A stretch of DNA of 64,000 nt, from contig NC_134028.1 of assembly GCF_964204645.1 (NCBI RefSeq), positions 8,411,001-8,475,000 on the forward strand. The letters are read 5' to 3'. This document shows positions 44,601-56,900 of the stretch, piece after piece. The notes under the pieces are model-generated. The model was not told the DNA's origin, ran no database searches, and was given only the letters and a program-made list of their open reading frames with translations. Positions within the stretch are counted from its first letter, which is position 1. Each line of letters begins with the position of its first letter. The translations under genes and the position numbers were made by a program. Source of the DNA: Tubulanus polymorphus. Taxonomy: Eukaryota > Nemertea > Palaeonemertea > Tubulaniformes > Tubulanidae.

Positions 44601-46203
44601 AAATATGTATTCAATTTTAACTTAAGAAAATTTTTCAAATAAAATCTTTGAAATAAACGTCATTTCTATTCCGCAATATTCTAGATAAAATACGCGATTT
44701 TACCGATCATTTGCTCGCTGCCCAGTTGAAAGCCGTTGAACAGGGAGACGAAAACGTCGACGCTTTGAGCGATTGTCATTTGAAAAATACAATCATGGAC
44801 ATCTTCTCCGGTACGCAAAATAGAATTACCGGTATCAGGCTAAAATAGATTCGTTGTTTCTCCTAATCGGCCGGGTCATATTTGTAAACAGCAATAAAAT
44901 CAGTAATCAGTCGATTTCTATAGCTGCCGGGTCTGTTATGGTTAGCTTGATTATGATTTAAAAAAAGTTATACAGGGTATATAGACGGCTGGCTGGGTCA
45001 ACTTAAAAGCTCAGCAGAAAGGAGAAACAAGATATCAATTTGTTTAGCCCTATCATCGTAAAGTTTCACGGGGGCGGGGGAATTCTCACACGAAATTAGT
45101 ATATTTGTTGTAATCTTCAGCTGGGACGGAAACGACGGTGAACACTCTTTACTGGATATTGCTTTACGTAGCCAGTTACCGAGATGTTCAAAAACGAATT
45201 CACGACGAAATTGACCGAGTCGTAGGTAAGCTATGTTTTACTTGTAAACACATATTGAAAATATCGCTGATGAAATAATTGATGCGATTTAAGTAAAAAA
45301 TAGAAATAAACTAAATCAAATGCTTCATTATTCTCCGATGTTATGTAAGGAAATTATATAGCAGATCAGTGAAAAATCGATATCTCATGCATAATCGGAT
45401 ACCTTGCAGATTCCGTAAATGCACCATCGATGAAAGACCGTAAAAATCTTCCGATAACTCAAGCTACAGTAAATGAAGTAATGAGATTGAGGCCGGCAGT
45501 ACCGCTCGGTATTCCTCGTAGCACTGTTTGTGATACCACTGTCTGTAAGTAAATTCGTGTAAAATTCTATCCAGTAAATTAGGAAAATTCTATCTACTAT
45601 AGATTATAGCATTGGATACATCTATTATCAGATAGTGAATTCACAGTCTCACAACTCAATTGAAATTAATAAAAAAAAAACATTTCGAATATTCTTACTA
45701 AAGTCCAGGGGCGGCGTCAGTGGGGCAGGGGCAATAGATTTATCATACATTGGGTTTTGCCTCACCCTCATCCAATACAGGTGGAACCCTCCTGCATGCT
45801 TATCTTGATAACAACATCGACCTTTTTCTTCCAAATTGCAGTCGATTACGATCTGAAATCGGGTACGGATGCTATTGCGAATATCTGGGCGCTTCACCAT
45901 GACCCGAACGAGTGGAACGATCCCGAAACATTCAATCCCGATCGTTTCCTCAATGAAGACGGTACTTTAGCAGAAAAACCGAGGAGTTTCCTTCCATTTT
46001 GTACCGGTCGTCGCGTTTGTATCGGCGAAACGGTCGCCAAACCTGAAATATGTCTAGTGACGGCGATGGTTCTACAGAAATACGCTCTCTCGCTTCCAAC
46101 AGGAATAAAAAGACAATTCGAGCCGGCAAATCTAGGCTTTACCGTTTACTCGAAACCGTATCAGATAATTTTTCAAGAAAGATCCGAACTTCAAGACTCC
46201 TGA
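41639..46203 (+). CDS. Cytochrome P450 monooxygenase, CYP2-clan-like
   Basis: Ten exons: 41639-41816, 41907-41987, 42445-42543, 42905-42998, 43246-43404, 44292-44500, 44685-44810, 45121-45225, 45410-45544, 45842-46203. They keep frame throughout and give 515 residues, the normal family length. An ER-anchoring helix (IHLLGLVIALIFAFVLSKLL) precedes the hinge QPPGPPTWPIIGN. The C-helix WKIHR, I-helix AGTETT, K-helix EVMR and meander NPDRF are present. The heme loop FCTGRRVCIG has Cys455 as heme ligand. It is a microsomal oxygenase working with NADPH-P450 reductase. The clan assignment rests on the AGTETT and FxxGxRxCxG context and on resemblance to CYP1/2/17-type proteins; the substrate is unknown. 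Introns carry several repeats, listed separately. Confidence 0.92.
42010..42210. repeat. Two-copy tandem duplication in P450 intron 2
   Basis: 'ttattattcactactttggt' followed by 'cgtacataattgttttac/gct' occurs at about 42048 and 42142, so each unit is roughly 95 bases and the copies are only slightly diverged. Confidence 0.8.
42334..42375. mobile_element. Degenerate palindromic insert, CATGGACGTATAAAC family
   Basis: Left arm CATGGAAGTATAAACT, right arm AGTGTATACGTCCAT, with imperfect flanking repeats TTAGAAT and ATAGAAC. An older copy, in P450 intron 2. Confidence 0.5.
42633..42661. mobile_element. 29-bp insert, CAGGGAAGTG family, 7-bp TSD ATTTATC
   Basis: Starts CAGGGAAGTGTTCCCTG and ends AAGTGTTCCCTG. 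It is flanked by ATTTATC on both sides (42626-42632, 42662-42668). It lies in P450 intron 3 and has a smaller, rearranged palindrome compared with 17793-17827. Confidence 0.75.
43485..43630. mobile_element. MITE with AAACCTCAC...ACTCGG termini, in P450 intron 5
   Basis: The left end 'aaacctcaccttactcggac' and right end 'cccgagttgagtgaggctta' are inverted repeats. The middle has two further 'actcggac' motifs. Confidence 0.7.
44060..44285 (+). mobile_element. LINE 3' end abutting the P450 exon 6 acceptor
   Basis: 'tatttcaataaacttaaact' followed by (ACTTAT)n at 44250-44275 is the same kind of tail as that of the LINE fragment ending at 15776. It ends within about 15 bases of the acceptor AG at 44291, so the tail forms much of the pyrimidine-rich stretch. 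Confidence 0.5.
44857..45031. mobile_element. MITE with TTGTTTCTCC termini (copy 2), in P450 intron 7
   Basis: Left 'ttgtttctcctaatcggccg' and right 'agcagaaaggagaaacaa' are inverted. The interior matches 33502-33678. A third, solitary left end lies at 49036-49066. Confidence 0.75.
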
Positions 46204-46352
46204 CGAACGTCAGCCTATTTAGAAATACCCAGAAAAAGAAATGGCTTAGTAGCTATTTGACTGCGTTATTTCAATCATGAACGTGGATCACGTGGTACTT
46301 AATTTTCGGTAGAACCGATATGATGATAGATTTCTTAAATTTCTGACACAGG

Positions 46353-46358
46353 AATAAA
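46353..46358 (+). terminator. Poly(A) signal of the P450 gene
   Basis: AATAAA 150 bases after the stop codon at 46203; a second one follows at about 46549. Confidence 0.55.
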
Positions 46359-47019
46359 TATCTAATTCATAGAATCGTGTAATTTTTGTACATCTTATTT
46401 TTACGATTAAGCTGAAAAATATGAGACACTAGCCACCAGAAAATCAAAATGTAGGCTGCTTTACTGATTTAGTTAAGATCGGAAAATTACTGTTATGTAA
46501 TGTACATTATGAAGAGAGATATAGTTAATGTGTTCACGATTGATAGATGAATAAATTCTAATTGTTGGTAAAAGGGTGTTTGGGTTATTCGGGTTATTTC
46601 GATTGGTATAATTCCAGGCCCTATTCGTGGACTGCATTTATGGGACTCGAACCATCGGTCGATTCGGCTAGTGACTGCGATTTAATAGCTACCTCGAGTG
46701 TGCTTTTTGCGCAAAGAAAATTTTCTTTCTGATTGAGATTCTGCGTGATTCTATCGAATAGGATTCGATTCTGGGACTTTGAACTTGGTAATTAGTGCAT
46801 TAGGATAAATGAAGTACCTGTAATGTAGAGAGATTCGGTGTTCCCTTGTGCTGTTGTGGCAAAATTACCAAATTCGACATAAAAAAACAGACTGACAACA
46901 ACCAGCTACTGGTGCCGCCTAGCGGAGATCCTGTGTATCAATGATTTATAGTCTCGAATAGCAATGTACAGTTTCCCCAGCACAAGTGCTCTTTTCTCTC
47001 CCCTCTCTGTGGTTTTTAT

Positions 47020-47212
47020 CACAGGGGCTTGTCACTATTGATAGTGAATGCATATAATAACCTGTATCAATGACCAAGTCCAGTATCCCTGTATAATAAA
47101 AAAACCTAAAAAAAAATGTTAAATGTTTTTTTATTCATTATACAGGGATGCTGGAGTTGGTCATTGATACTGGTTATATTCATTCACTATCAATTGTGAC
47201 AAGTCCCTGTGG
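47020..47212. mobile_element. Long foldback (about 85-bp arms) between P450 and protease genes
   Basis: The left arm starts 'cacaggggcttgtcactatt' and the right arm ends 'caattgtgacaagtccctgtg', and they are complementary throughout. The arms meet at about 47100-47135 in an A/T-rich turn. A third, partial arm in one orientation is at 47383-47435. No clear target duplication is seen. Confidence 0.8.
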
Positions 47213-47960
47213 TATATATACATCTTTGTAGTAGGCCTTTTTTGGACCATGCGTATGAATTCAATTATGACTTCCTACTTTCGAAGACAATGCCACGACG
47301 GACAACAGTGATGTATCCGAAACTGAGAAGAAAAATGGCACCAAACATTTTCTGTTTACCCAAATTAAACCGATGCGACGTAGCAGGGACTTATCACAAT
47401 TGATGAATTAAGGGTCCAATGACCAACTTCAGTATCCCATTAGCCCAAATATTTTTGTGGTTTAGTTTCACGATCGGATATTTTCACAAGCTAAGCCCAT
47501 CGCATTAGCTTACCACCAACGATTAGGTAACTAACTAACCATATGGTGGGTGCGACTTAAGGAGTGAATTCGAAGGAAGTGTGGATGTGAAAAAATGTGA
47601 AAGTTCCTTGAGATCATTTATCGGACCCCTTTGTTTGTTTGTTTGTTTTGGCTTGTTCGGTATCAAAATTTCCCAAACTCAAAAACATGATTCCTGAAGA
47701 TTTATAACCATCGTTGAAACACTACGACGGTGTTGTGATGATGATTAGAGAATCCTCACTAATAAGATGAGAAAGTTGAAGTCCGAAAAGTTTCCTTATT
47801 TATTGATCATCGATTCATGACAGTCAACAAACGTCGAATCATTTGCTTAAAAGAAGCTTTTCGGACTTCATCTTTTTCGTTATATCAGTGTGGGACTCTA
47901 TATATTCTAAATGATTTATTCTCTTTAATTCAGAGGCTGAAATGAAAGTTTAAAAATGTA
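47213..47960. other. Spacer upstream of the astacin gene, with repeat fragments
   Basis: Contains the third foldback arm (47383-47435) and a repeat at 47745-47905 related to the 39.5-39.9 kb element. That repeat is internally inverted: 'gttgaagtccgaaaag' versus 'cttttcggacttcatc'. No gene is supported. Confidence 0.5.
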
Positions 47961-47975
47961 TGAAGCGATTTGATT

Positions 47976-50900
47976 ATGGGCAGCATGTTGTACAGTTCGT
48001 TAGTTACATTTATATCTATGGTAGTTATCTACAGTCGTAGTGTCAGCACTGATGATCGCTCATCGGGTAAGTGTTTCGACTATGATAAAATACTTGAGGT
48101 TCATTACGGTATATCCTCCCTCGGCAGGGATTTGAACCTGATAGCACCGCTAGATTTGACCACGGCATGAAACCTGCCCCACTACAAGCATGGCACCAAT
48201 CAGATTGCCCGTTGTATAATCACGGATGCAAATTGCGTGGTTAATTATTGGTTCAAATACATGGGCTAAAATGAAATCGTCTGTTAAAACGTTTCTGATT
48301 GGCTAATATAGTGAGTGACATCATCTAAGCTACGCATGTAGCTGCGCACTCCGGCTATTAATCAGGTGGTGTTTCGGGCTATGGCAGTCATGATTCCATT
48401 AGGTTTAAATCCTCGCTGAGGGAAGATGTTATCGTACAGTTCATTTCATGAACATATTAACCCACCGGCCATCATATACAGTAGACTTACTGGTTGACTC
48501 GGTAAACCGCTCAAATAGGGAAATTTTTGCGAGAATGTTTATATATAAAGAACATTTTACCTCCCTGATTCTCCCCTTGGTATCCTATCAACTCCGTGAC
48601 CATTGGCTTTGGAACCGTAGCCAAATTGAAATATAATTTCCGCGGCTATATAAGAACAATGTCAAAAATCCGTAATAGGCCATGGCGATTAAAAATTGCT
48701 TCCAACGCGCCTGGTGACTAAAGTCTAAGCGCTACCTAATAAAGTGGAGTCGATGGTAAAGCGGTCTAAATTATTGTCGTTTATTTGCTTTTCAGATGAA
48801 GAATTGAAGCTGAGTTATGAAACAGTAGATTATTACTCGTACTACCCCCGAGCACGTCGGTTTACATCATCAACGAATCACTGGGTAATGTTTAGACTGT
48901 GTTGTATCTTAAAATGATAACTAGTGCAATGATGAATCATATTGAATTTTAGAATGGGCAAAATACAGGTTTTGGAACGTCGTGATTTAAATCTATGACT
49001 CGTCTTCATAACCATTCTTAGGCTAAACAAAAATGATACTTTGTTTCTCCTTATCGGCCGGGTTTGGCGAAGTAAGCGGATCAGAGTATTTTACCTGTTT
49101 TTAATGATAGTTTATCTCTACAGAGATCTAAAAGAGCAGTGACTGCGATTAAAGAACTTCTTTGGCCAAACGCGACCATACCTTATATTATCAACAGCAA
49201 CATAACAGGTATTACTTTTCTTCGTATATTTCCTGGCTTACGTATTAGTACACGATACAATTAAAACCATGTGTAAGTTGGGTGTTTTCGGACTGGAAAC
49301 TTTCTCTGGCAAAAGATGCCTACAAGGATGAGGATGTCAGATTTTCAAGCTTTCGAACGAAAAACTAGTGACTTGAAAAATAGAGCGAGCTTAAGTGCTA
49401 AGTACTGTCAAACCCGGTTATTTCGGAATAGTGAGAACCAACGAAATTCATCTGGTTTACGAGGAATTCAAATTAAGCATCATGTTTTACATATACCTAT
49501 CTATATATACTGGTAGGTGATCTGTAAATGATATCTCGATAAGATAAAAATTTGAACTACTGGTAAGCTAATCCGAATTCAAGCAGGTTTAGGCATGGTT
49601 TACCATACTTCTGGTTCTGAGAATCGCAAGAAAATTCTGATTTAAGTTGGGAAGCAAATTTGATGGATGGATACTTCTGAACCAGTTTATTCCTGAGAAC
49701 TGGGAAATTAGGTTTGAGATTTTGGGGCATACAAACTGTGGTACAAATGGGATTTAATAGGACTAGGTATTAGGGAATATGTGTCCAAAATGTCAAAATT
49801 TAGAGATCTATCTTTAGAGATTTATATTATGTCCATGATTCTTTAGAGATTTATATTTATCGAAATTTATCTTTTCTAACTTCAGATAGAATCAGAAGTA
49901 ACATCCATTACGCAATATCGCACTGGGAAAATTTGACTTGTATTCGATTTGTTGAACGAACAGCGGAGAAAGATTTCATTGAGTTCACACCAGGAGCATG
50001 CGGGTAAGATTTTGCAGCCATCTATTGTTTTTTTTTTCAATATTAACTCGCCTTTGAAATGTTTGGAAATATATTTAACGAATATCATTATATAGATCAG
50101 TTTTTGCTTTTACCATGGGTCTAGTTTCACTAAGCTGATCAATGTTAATTGTTGAAGTCGTACTGAAAAAATGCTACATTTTCGACAAATTTGACCCTAG
50201 GGTCAACGTAACCCTGGAGTTAGTACCGGTAGTAGTCGAAGAGCCACACTGTGACGGGGAGAATAGATGATAAGTTTAAAACCCACACCATGTGTGATGA
50301 TATTATGGGGATGTTCCGTATAGAAGATCAGAATAGAATGAGAAAACCTTCATCATGTAACTGACATGATAAAAAGATGGGGCCCCTTATAAGACTTCTA
50401 GAAGATGTACTTAAGTTCATGTCGCTTCAGTCTGATTGTGTGTCCTGTTTCAATTTTTGTCCATTGTTTCTTCCAGTTGTTGTTCGTTCGTTGGTCGTCG
50501 TGGAAACGGCGTGCAGTTCGTCAATTTGTCGCCTCACTGCGCCATAGTCGGTGTGGTCATCCACGAGATCGGGCACGTGGTTGGATTCTGGCACGAACAC
50601 AGCAGGTCTCAAGAAATTTATTTCCTATCGTTGTTTGTTACTTTCAATAGTAATTTGTTTTCTTGGTTTGGTTTTAAGAAGGTTCCTATTACCAGGTTAT
50701 GTATATAGTTTTATGGGGCGTTCGATTCGCTTACTTACTTGGAACTACTCGGGTAATATATACGAACGCTGTTGGTTGTCGCAAATAAACGAATGATATT
50801 GGGTTAACTCGCCCGAGAATATGTCATTCCGTTCAACATTCACCACCACTACATTTAACATTCTCCACATCGTAATACTTCATCCTGCTGTTGCCTCAAT

Positions 50901-53900
50901 CGGCGGCCATTTTTTCCCCGAGTTACCCACTCGCCGAGGAGGTTACTTAGGCCATCCCCGGGTGAGCTTGTCTGTACCACGCCTCAGGGGCTTCCCCGAG
51001 TTAATTCCGGGCTACCCGAGTGGGATGATCGAACGCCCTATTAATGACTTAGTCGATTTTAATACGGGACGATCTTCTTTCACATTTTCAGACCCGACCG
51101 GGATAAATATATACGTATTTTACTGGAGAATGTCAATCCGAAGAAAAGAGATAACTTCGAGCAGAAGAGGAAAAGTGAAATAGACAGTTTCGGTCAGCCG
51201 TATGACTACGCTTCGATCATGCATTATAAAGATGTGAGTGACATTCTATAACGCGTAGTCTATTAGACTACATACGTTGACCTATAAATGGAAAATTTTT
51301 AGAAAAGTTCATCAATTGCCGCTGCTATTTACTTCAGACTACATTCAGCCTGAATGGAAAGAAAACTCTGGAGGCGTGGAAATCGGACGTGGTGATCGGT
51401 CAAAGGATAGGATTAAGTAAAGGAGACGTGATCCAATCGAATTTACTATACGACTGTCCGAGTAAGTCTTGACCCTACTTCACCTGGCCTGAAGCCCGAC
51501 GCACGCGACGCGGGGAAACGCGGAAACAGGATACAGAAACATGTTTCCAAGCGTTTTCCTGTTATTTCTATTTATTTATTGTTGATTTCTATACAACAAG
51601 TAAAACATACACGAAAATGCAATATGGTAATTAATCATAGCAACTTCAGCGCCCCCTATAGGTGAAAAAATCAGTACCCCAGAGTGGCAACAGGTATTTT
51701 CATGAACTATGGGATCTAATCTATCGATTGATGTATGTTGCCAACTAATAACAAAAAGTGCCGTAATATTTTCTTCTAGAGGTCTTTTACCCCATTGGCA
51801 GGCCGACTATGTGAGTTGTGTGCGTTTACGAGAAACAAGAGACTCGTTTTCAGGAAACTCGCGTTTCCGAGATCAAACATGTTTGATTCTGTGCTTTCCA
51901 GTGTCGTGTGCGTTGGGGTTTAGTGCAGGTATTAATTTTCAGCCTGTAACTAGCCCCCTCTTCAGACATTCACGGCGTGAATTCTTGATCACAATTTGGT
52001 AATAAAGTGTCTAGTGTGCATTTAGCGTTTAGTGTATGTACTACTGCATAGATCCAAATCACGTTGTCGCAATTTGAGACTTATTTATCTGATAAGGTTC
52101 TAAAATGAGATTTACAGCTGCAAATGAGTTATGTAAACCCTTCATGTTGTATTAGTTTATGCTACAATGATAGTTTCATGAGAATGGTTAGAAAATTATG
52201 GAAGTCTTAGGAAAAAACGTACTGATTAGGTTCTGTGTTAGTTTATACTAGAATGATGAAATTATGAAATTCTTTGGACAAAAACATATTGGTAATTGCA
52301 ATGCAAAACCATCTTCGGGTTGAAGAACCGCGGCAACAAATATCTAACGCAGGTATCAATCTGCTGCCTGTACCAAACATTATCGGCCAATCACCTTTTT
52401 TTGGGTGAAGTTTGCATGATTTTCCATGAATGGCAATAAAATGTCTATGACTGGGGATCGAGGAAAAAAACTAGTTAATTTGCAAAAAAAAAAAATTTTA
52501 AAATGTCTTGTGGTCCAGACAAGAGACCGGGCTAAGTCTGGATGATCAGTTGATGATAGTCAATTGTCCCAGGTGGTATGCGGGTGGCAGTGGGTACAGC
52601 ATATCATAGATAACAGGAAATTAGACACTTAAGAACATATCGAAGGGTTTGAGTGGTTGTAATACTGTCATCAGTGTTAAATTATATATGAACTTTCGTA
52701 AGATTTAGATGCTAGCTTTAAGAAGCGATTTGGTGTCGCAGAATACAAAGATGATATGGAACATTTAGTCAAATGTTGTCTCAGCAATTTGATATTTGAA
52801 AAATGGTATGGCCCATTTATATACGTACCACGGTGAATTCTGAATAATGAAACAATCTATTTTGTGATACTGTAGCAGTAATGGATTTCTGCTCGCCTAT
52901 GATATAAAAGTTTAATATCGCGTGGCGTTGACCTTTATTGAATATTGAATATATATATATTCTTATATATCATAAGAATGCTGTTACGTATGTGTTACTC
53001 CGTGGAGTTCTCGCGAACGCGTTCATCCTGAAGGTTGATGATATTGTCTTGAATGCTATAGGTCAGGCTTGACGCGAGCGGGCTTTGAGAGCTGGCCGAG
53101 CTGGTGTGAGACACCTTCCTCGTTAATTTCATTGCTTTAGTAAACCTCTGTATGACATAAAAGAAAAGAAGATAAGAAAGTAAAAGAAGATAAGAAAGTA
53201 AAAAAAGATTTTGATTTTGTAAAAGGATCATTATTTAAGTTTGCAATGCCCTTCTGTACAAACATATAGCCTTAGAAACATTACTACTTTAAGAAAAAGA
53301 AAGAAAAATTTTAATTGGTAGAATAACAATCATTCGTGCTTGCTACCTTCTTTCTTAACATATACATGAATGCGATCAATATCAAAATGAGAGCATTAAC
53401 GCGAATCTTTGGGTCATCTTGATAAGGCCTATAATAAAACAGACGTTGAGTCCGATATGAAAGCAGATTTTCTGTGATGTCATATTTATATCAGATGTGA
53501 TAAACGTGTATTACATTTTACAGTCAATCTGCTGACATCAATTACCGATATTAGAAATTTGGGGTCATCTTTTTTATAATAGAAACACGTCACTCACTAT
53601 AGACGTGTGGATCGCTACATGAATACCAGTATTCAATGACGTCATGCTGACACTTAGTTTGCACTTTGTACCCCCTCATAATATAGCATATAAAAGTTTT
53701 TAAACAAAGCAGTGAGTGACAAATTATTATTTCCAATCCCTGTCTGATACAATCCCGATATAGCACATATCTGGTGAAATGAATTTTATTGTTCTTAAGT
53801 CCAATGCTTGTATAGGCATTAAATAGCGTAGTTTAGTAAATAGTGTTGATTTTGAATCAAAATGAATCATGTATAACAATATGAGGGTTACTGTGACTAT

Positions 53901-56900
53901 AGAAATCGATAAAGAAATCTAGATCGACGAAGTAGGCCCAGTTTTCATTGTGAGGTGAATTCTATTTTCGCGTACAGATATATTGGTCTTAACAATGCAA
54001 CTGACTCCGATTTTTCATCACGATAGTCCCCTGAACCAGCCATAAAGCCGCGATCGTACAAGCGTTTTTGACCAAATAGGCCTGTGGCTGTTTAGCCGGG
54101 CCAAATTTCGCCCGGCCAAAAACGTCGGTCCGGGCAGTCCAAGCCAAATTTTAGCGCGGGACATGATTGAACGTGAGTCACTTCTGGAACCAGTTGCGAT
54201 TCACACGCAATCATTTGTACCACTTGGTCCGACATTTTTGGTTGGGCCAAACAGGCATGGGTCCATTTGGCACCCGTGTAAACAGTAATTTCTGGCCAAA
54301 AACGCTCAAAGTAGTTTCTTACTTCTCAATGAAATATTTCTCTGACATATTCACGCATGATATATTTGTTATTAAGCGGAACAGTTGGGCGCGAGACCTT
54401 CGGGTTAATTTTCGCTATGAACCGCTGTAGTGTTAATATGTATACATTCTGTTCATAGTCATTGAGAACCTGTTTCGATACATAAAGCCGCCGTATTGAA
54501 ATGTATTTTTACTGTATGAATGAGGGACAGTTTTGCGGTTTGCGGTTCTATTACCGCTTGAAAGAAACGGTTGTTGTTGTATAAATAATAATCATGTACT
54601 TGTTCTAGATTTGAAACAATGTTTTCGGTTTTTTTACTCATCACCGGCAATGAATTTCGGATTTATTGTATGATTCGATCTTTCGGGTTCTTTTCGTTTG
54701 CGGCGCATTCCGAATAGCCGTTGTCTAACTTTGCGCTAGTTCGGAGAGGTTACATGATGAAATAGTGGTGCAATCTCCTGGCTGGCTACGAACCAGAAAT
54801 ACACGTCACTGATGATCAATAAACTCTGGCGACATGCATGTTGTGTTCACGCGTCTGCTCGGCTGGCTTCCTATTTGCGTAGACGGGGACTGTTGAATAG
54901 AATCTACGCGAAGATTTCATGCAATTCGTATTCAAACTCTCTTGTTGTCAATTTTCTAGATGAACCGTATATGATAACGTAGTATTTCTAAGTAGGCTAT
55001 GGGATGCATCAAAAATTCATGATCTGAATTTTTGGATACATACATCACCCTTCACGCATTCAGCACTAAATTCTTCCAATCAAATGATTAATCCAAGATA
55101 TATTCTAAAACATGCTTTACTGTCTTGGTCATTGATCTGTGTAAATCTTGTATTCAGATTCTAAATAGTTTATATGTGTGGGCTTGTAAACCCTACTGTA
55201 TACAGTTTATTTTATCCATCATACCTGATGATGCTGAAGCAATCTTGTTGGATTACATCATTTTTAGAAATGAATTCCTGTTGCGCGTTTGAACTTATGT
55301 TTTACGATGGAATTACTGCGCTATACAAATTAACATTATTACTATTATTAGGAATTTTGTTATTAATTGTTGTGATTTTTACAACGAGACTATCGTTCAT
55401 TCGACTCTCTACAATTAGTTTGATCCGTGGGTCGTCACTTGAACATATGATATAACTACCGAACTACAAACATCAGGCACTTTATAAACCATTAATTTGA
55501 AGTCATCATCCTTCTTATGATATGAATGCCTCCTCTAGGAGTGGTTGTCGGCTGCGGGTTGATACTTGATCAAGTGCCCGGTATACATTCGAAGTAAAAA
55601 AGTTTAACTATTTCGTGTCGCGTGTCGTTACTAAACGTTTCGTTTTTCTCGTTTTCAGAACCGAACTGCAGCGCGGTATTCGAGGACAATTCCGGGAACT
55701 TTTCGTCGCCGAATTATCCGCTGAACTATTACAGAGAGCACAGCTGTATTTGGGTGATTCGCGTTCCTCGAGGTAAAATAATGTTCATCAGTATTTTTCT
55801 GGGCCCAGTTTCACGAAAAAGTTTAAGCCTAAATACGGTTTGAGTTTGAATTGTTGTCCTCATTGAAGAAATGAAGTACCCAACGGCAATTACACCAAAA
55901 ATTTTGAGTTAACTTTTTTTGTGAATTTGGGCCCTGTTCGACATCGGCGAGTCCGTTCCGCATCGAATCATTGACATCGTGTCCATCCTGAACTCGAAAT
56001 TGTTGAACTTGCTCAAGTTTAAAACCCATCGTATACAGAATTTAAGAAATTAAAGGCGACATGTTTTTTGTTTTTTTTCGAAAAATGAGATTTGCTTTTT
56101 ATTTTTTTTCGAATTCTGTATATCGCCGGTTTTAAACTTGAAGTCAGAATGTGGCTTTTCTACTGTTGGATGTCCTCGTTTGACTTGTGTGGTCAATAGA
56201 AAAACTTAGTCCATTCTCTAGTCTGCTTTGGAGTCAAATCATCGTCAAATGGAATCAAATCATCTAAATCCTTGCGTCCGTTCAACAGTTTAACTCTAGA
56301 ATAAATCATTTGAAGACCTTTTTATTCCGGTTAAATTCGGATAGATGGATATTTAGGGTTGACTTAAACTATGGAACTAAGGGGCTTAAATATTTTCAGG
56401 CTCATGTACTAAGGATTCATTTAGGACTCCATCTTGGGGGTTTTTGCTCTGTAAGAATCGTCAGTTGGCTATTGAATATAGTCATCCCATTTTGCGATTG
56501 AGTCGAACTTCATCAACCTTTAAAACTGAATCTTGAAACAAGAAATTCAAAAAGCATTTTTTTCAAACGAAGACAAACATAACAGGTTTATTTGGTAGTA
56601 AATATATAAATGCATATAAATTTTTTTCAGGTTTTTCTTTTTTTCTTTCGAAGATTACTAATAGATAGAACCCTATATTACATATGCCGTTATACGTGTA
56701 TAATCTTATTAACAAGTTCAGTGGAAGAATAGAATGAGCTATTTGACTTAACTTAAGAAAATCACAATCGAAAAGTAAAAAGATTTTTTACACATTTATG
56801 TACATACATTTACAAATAGGTATATTTGTGGTTAACCTATATATATAGCTAATTATTTTATATACGATGAAAACTTAGTATGTATGTTTATAGATGATTT

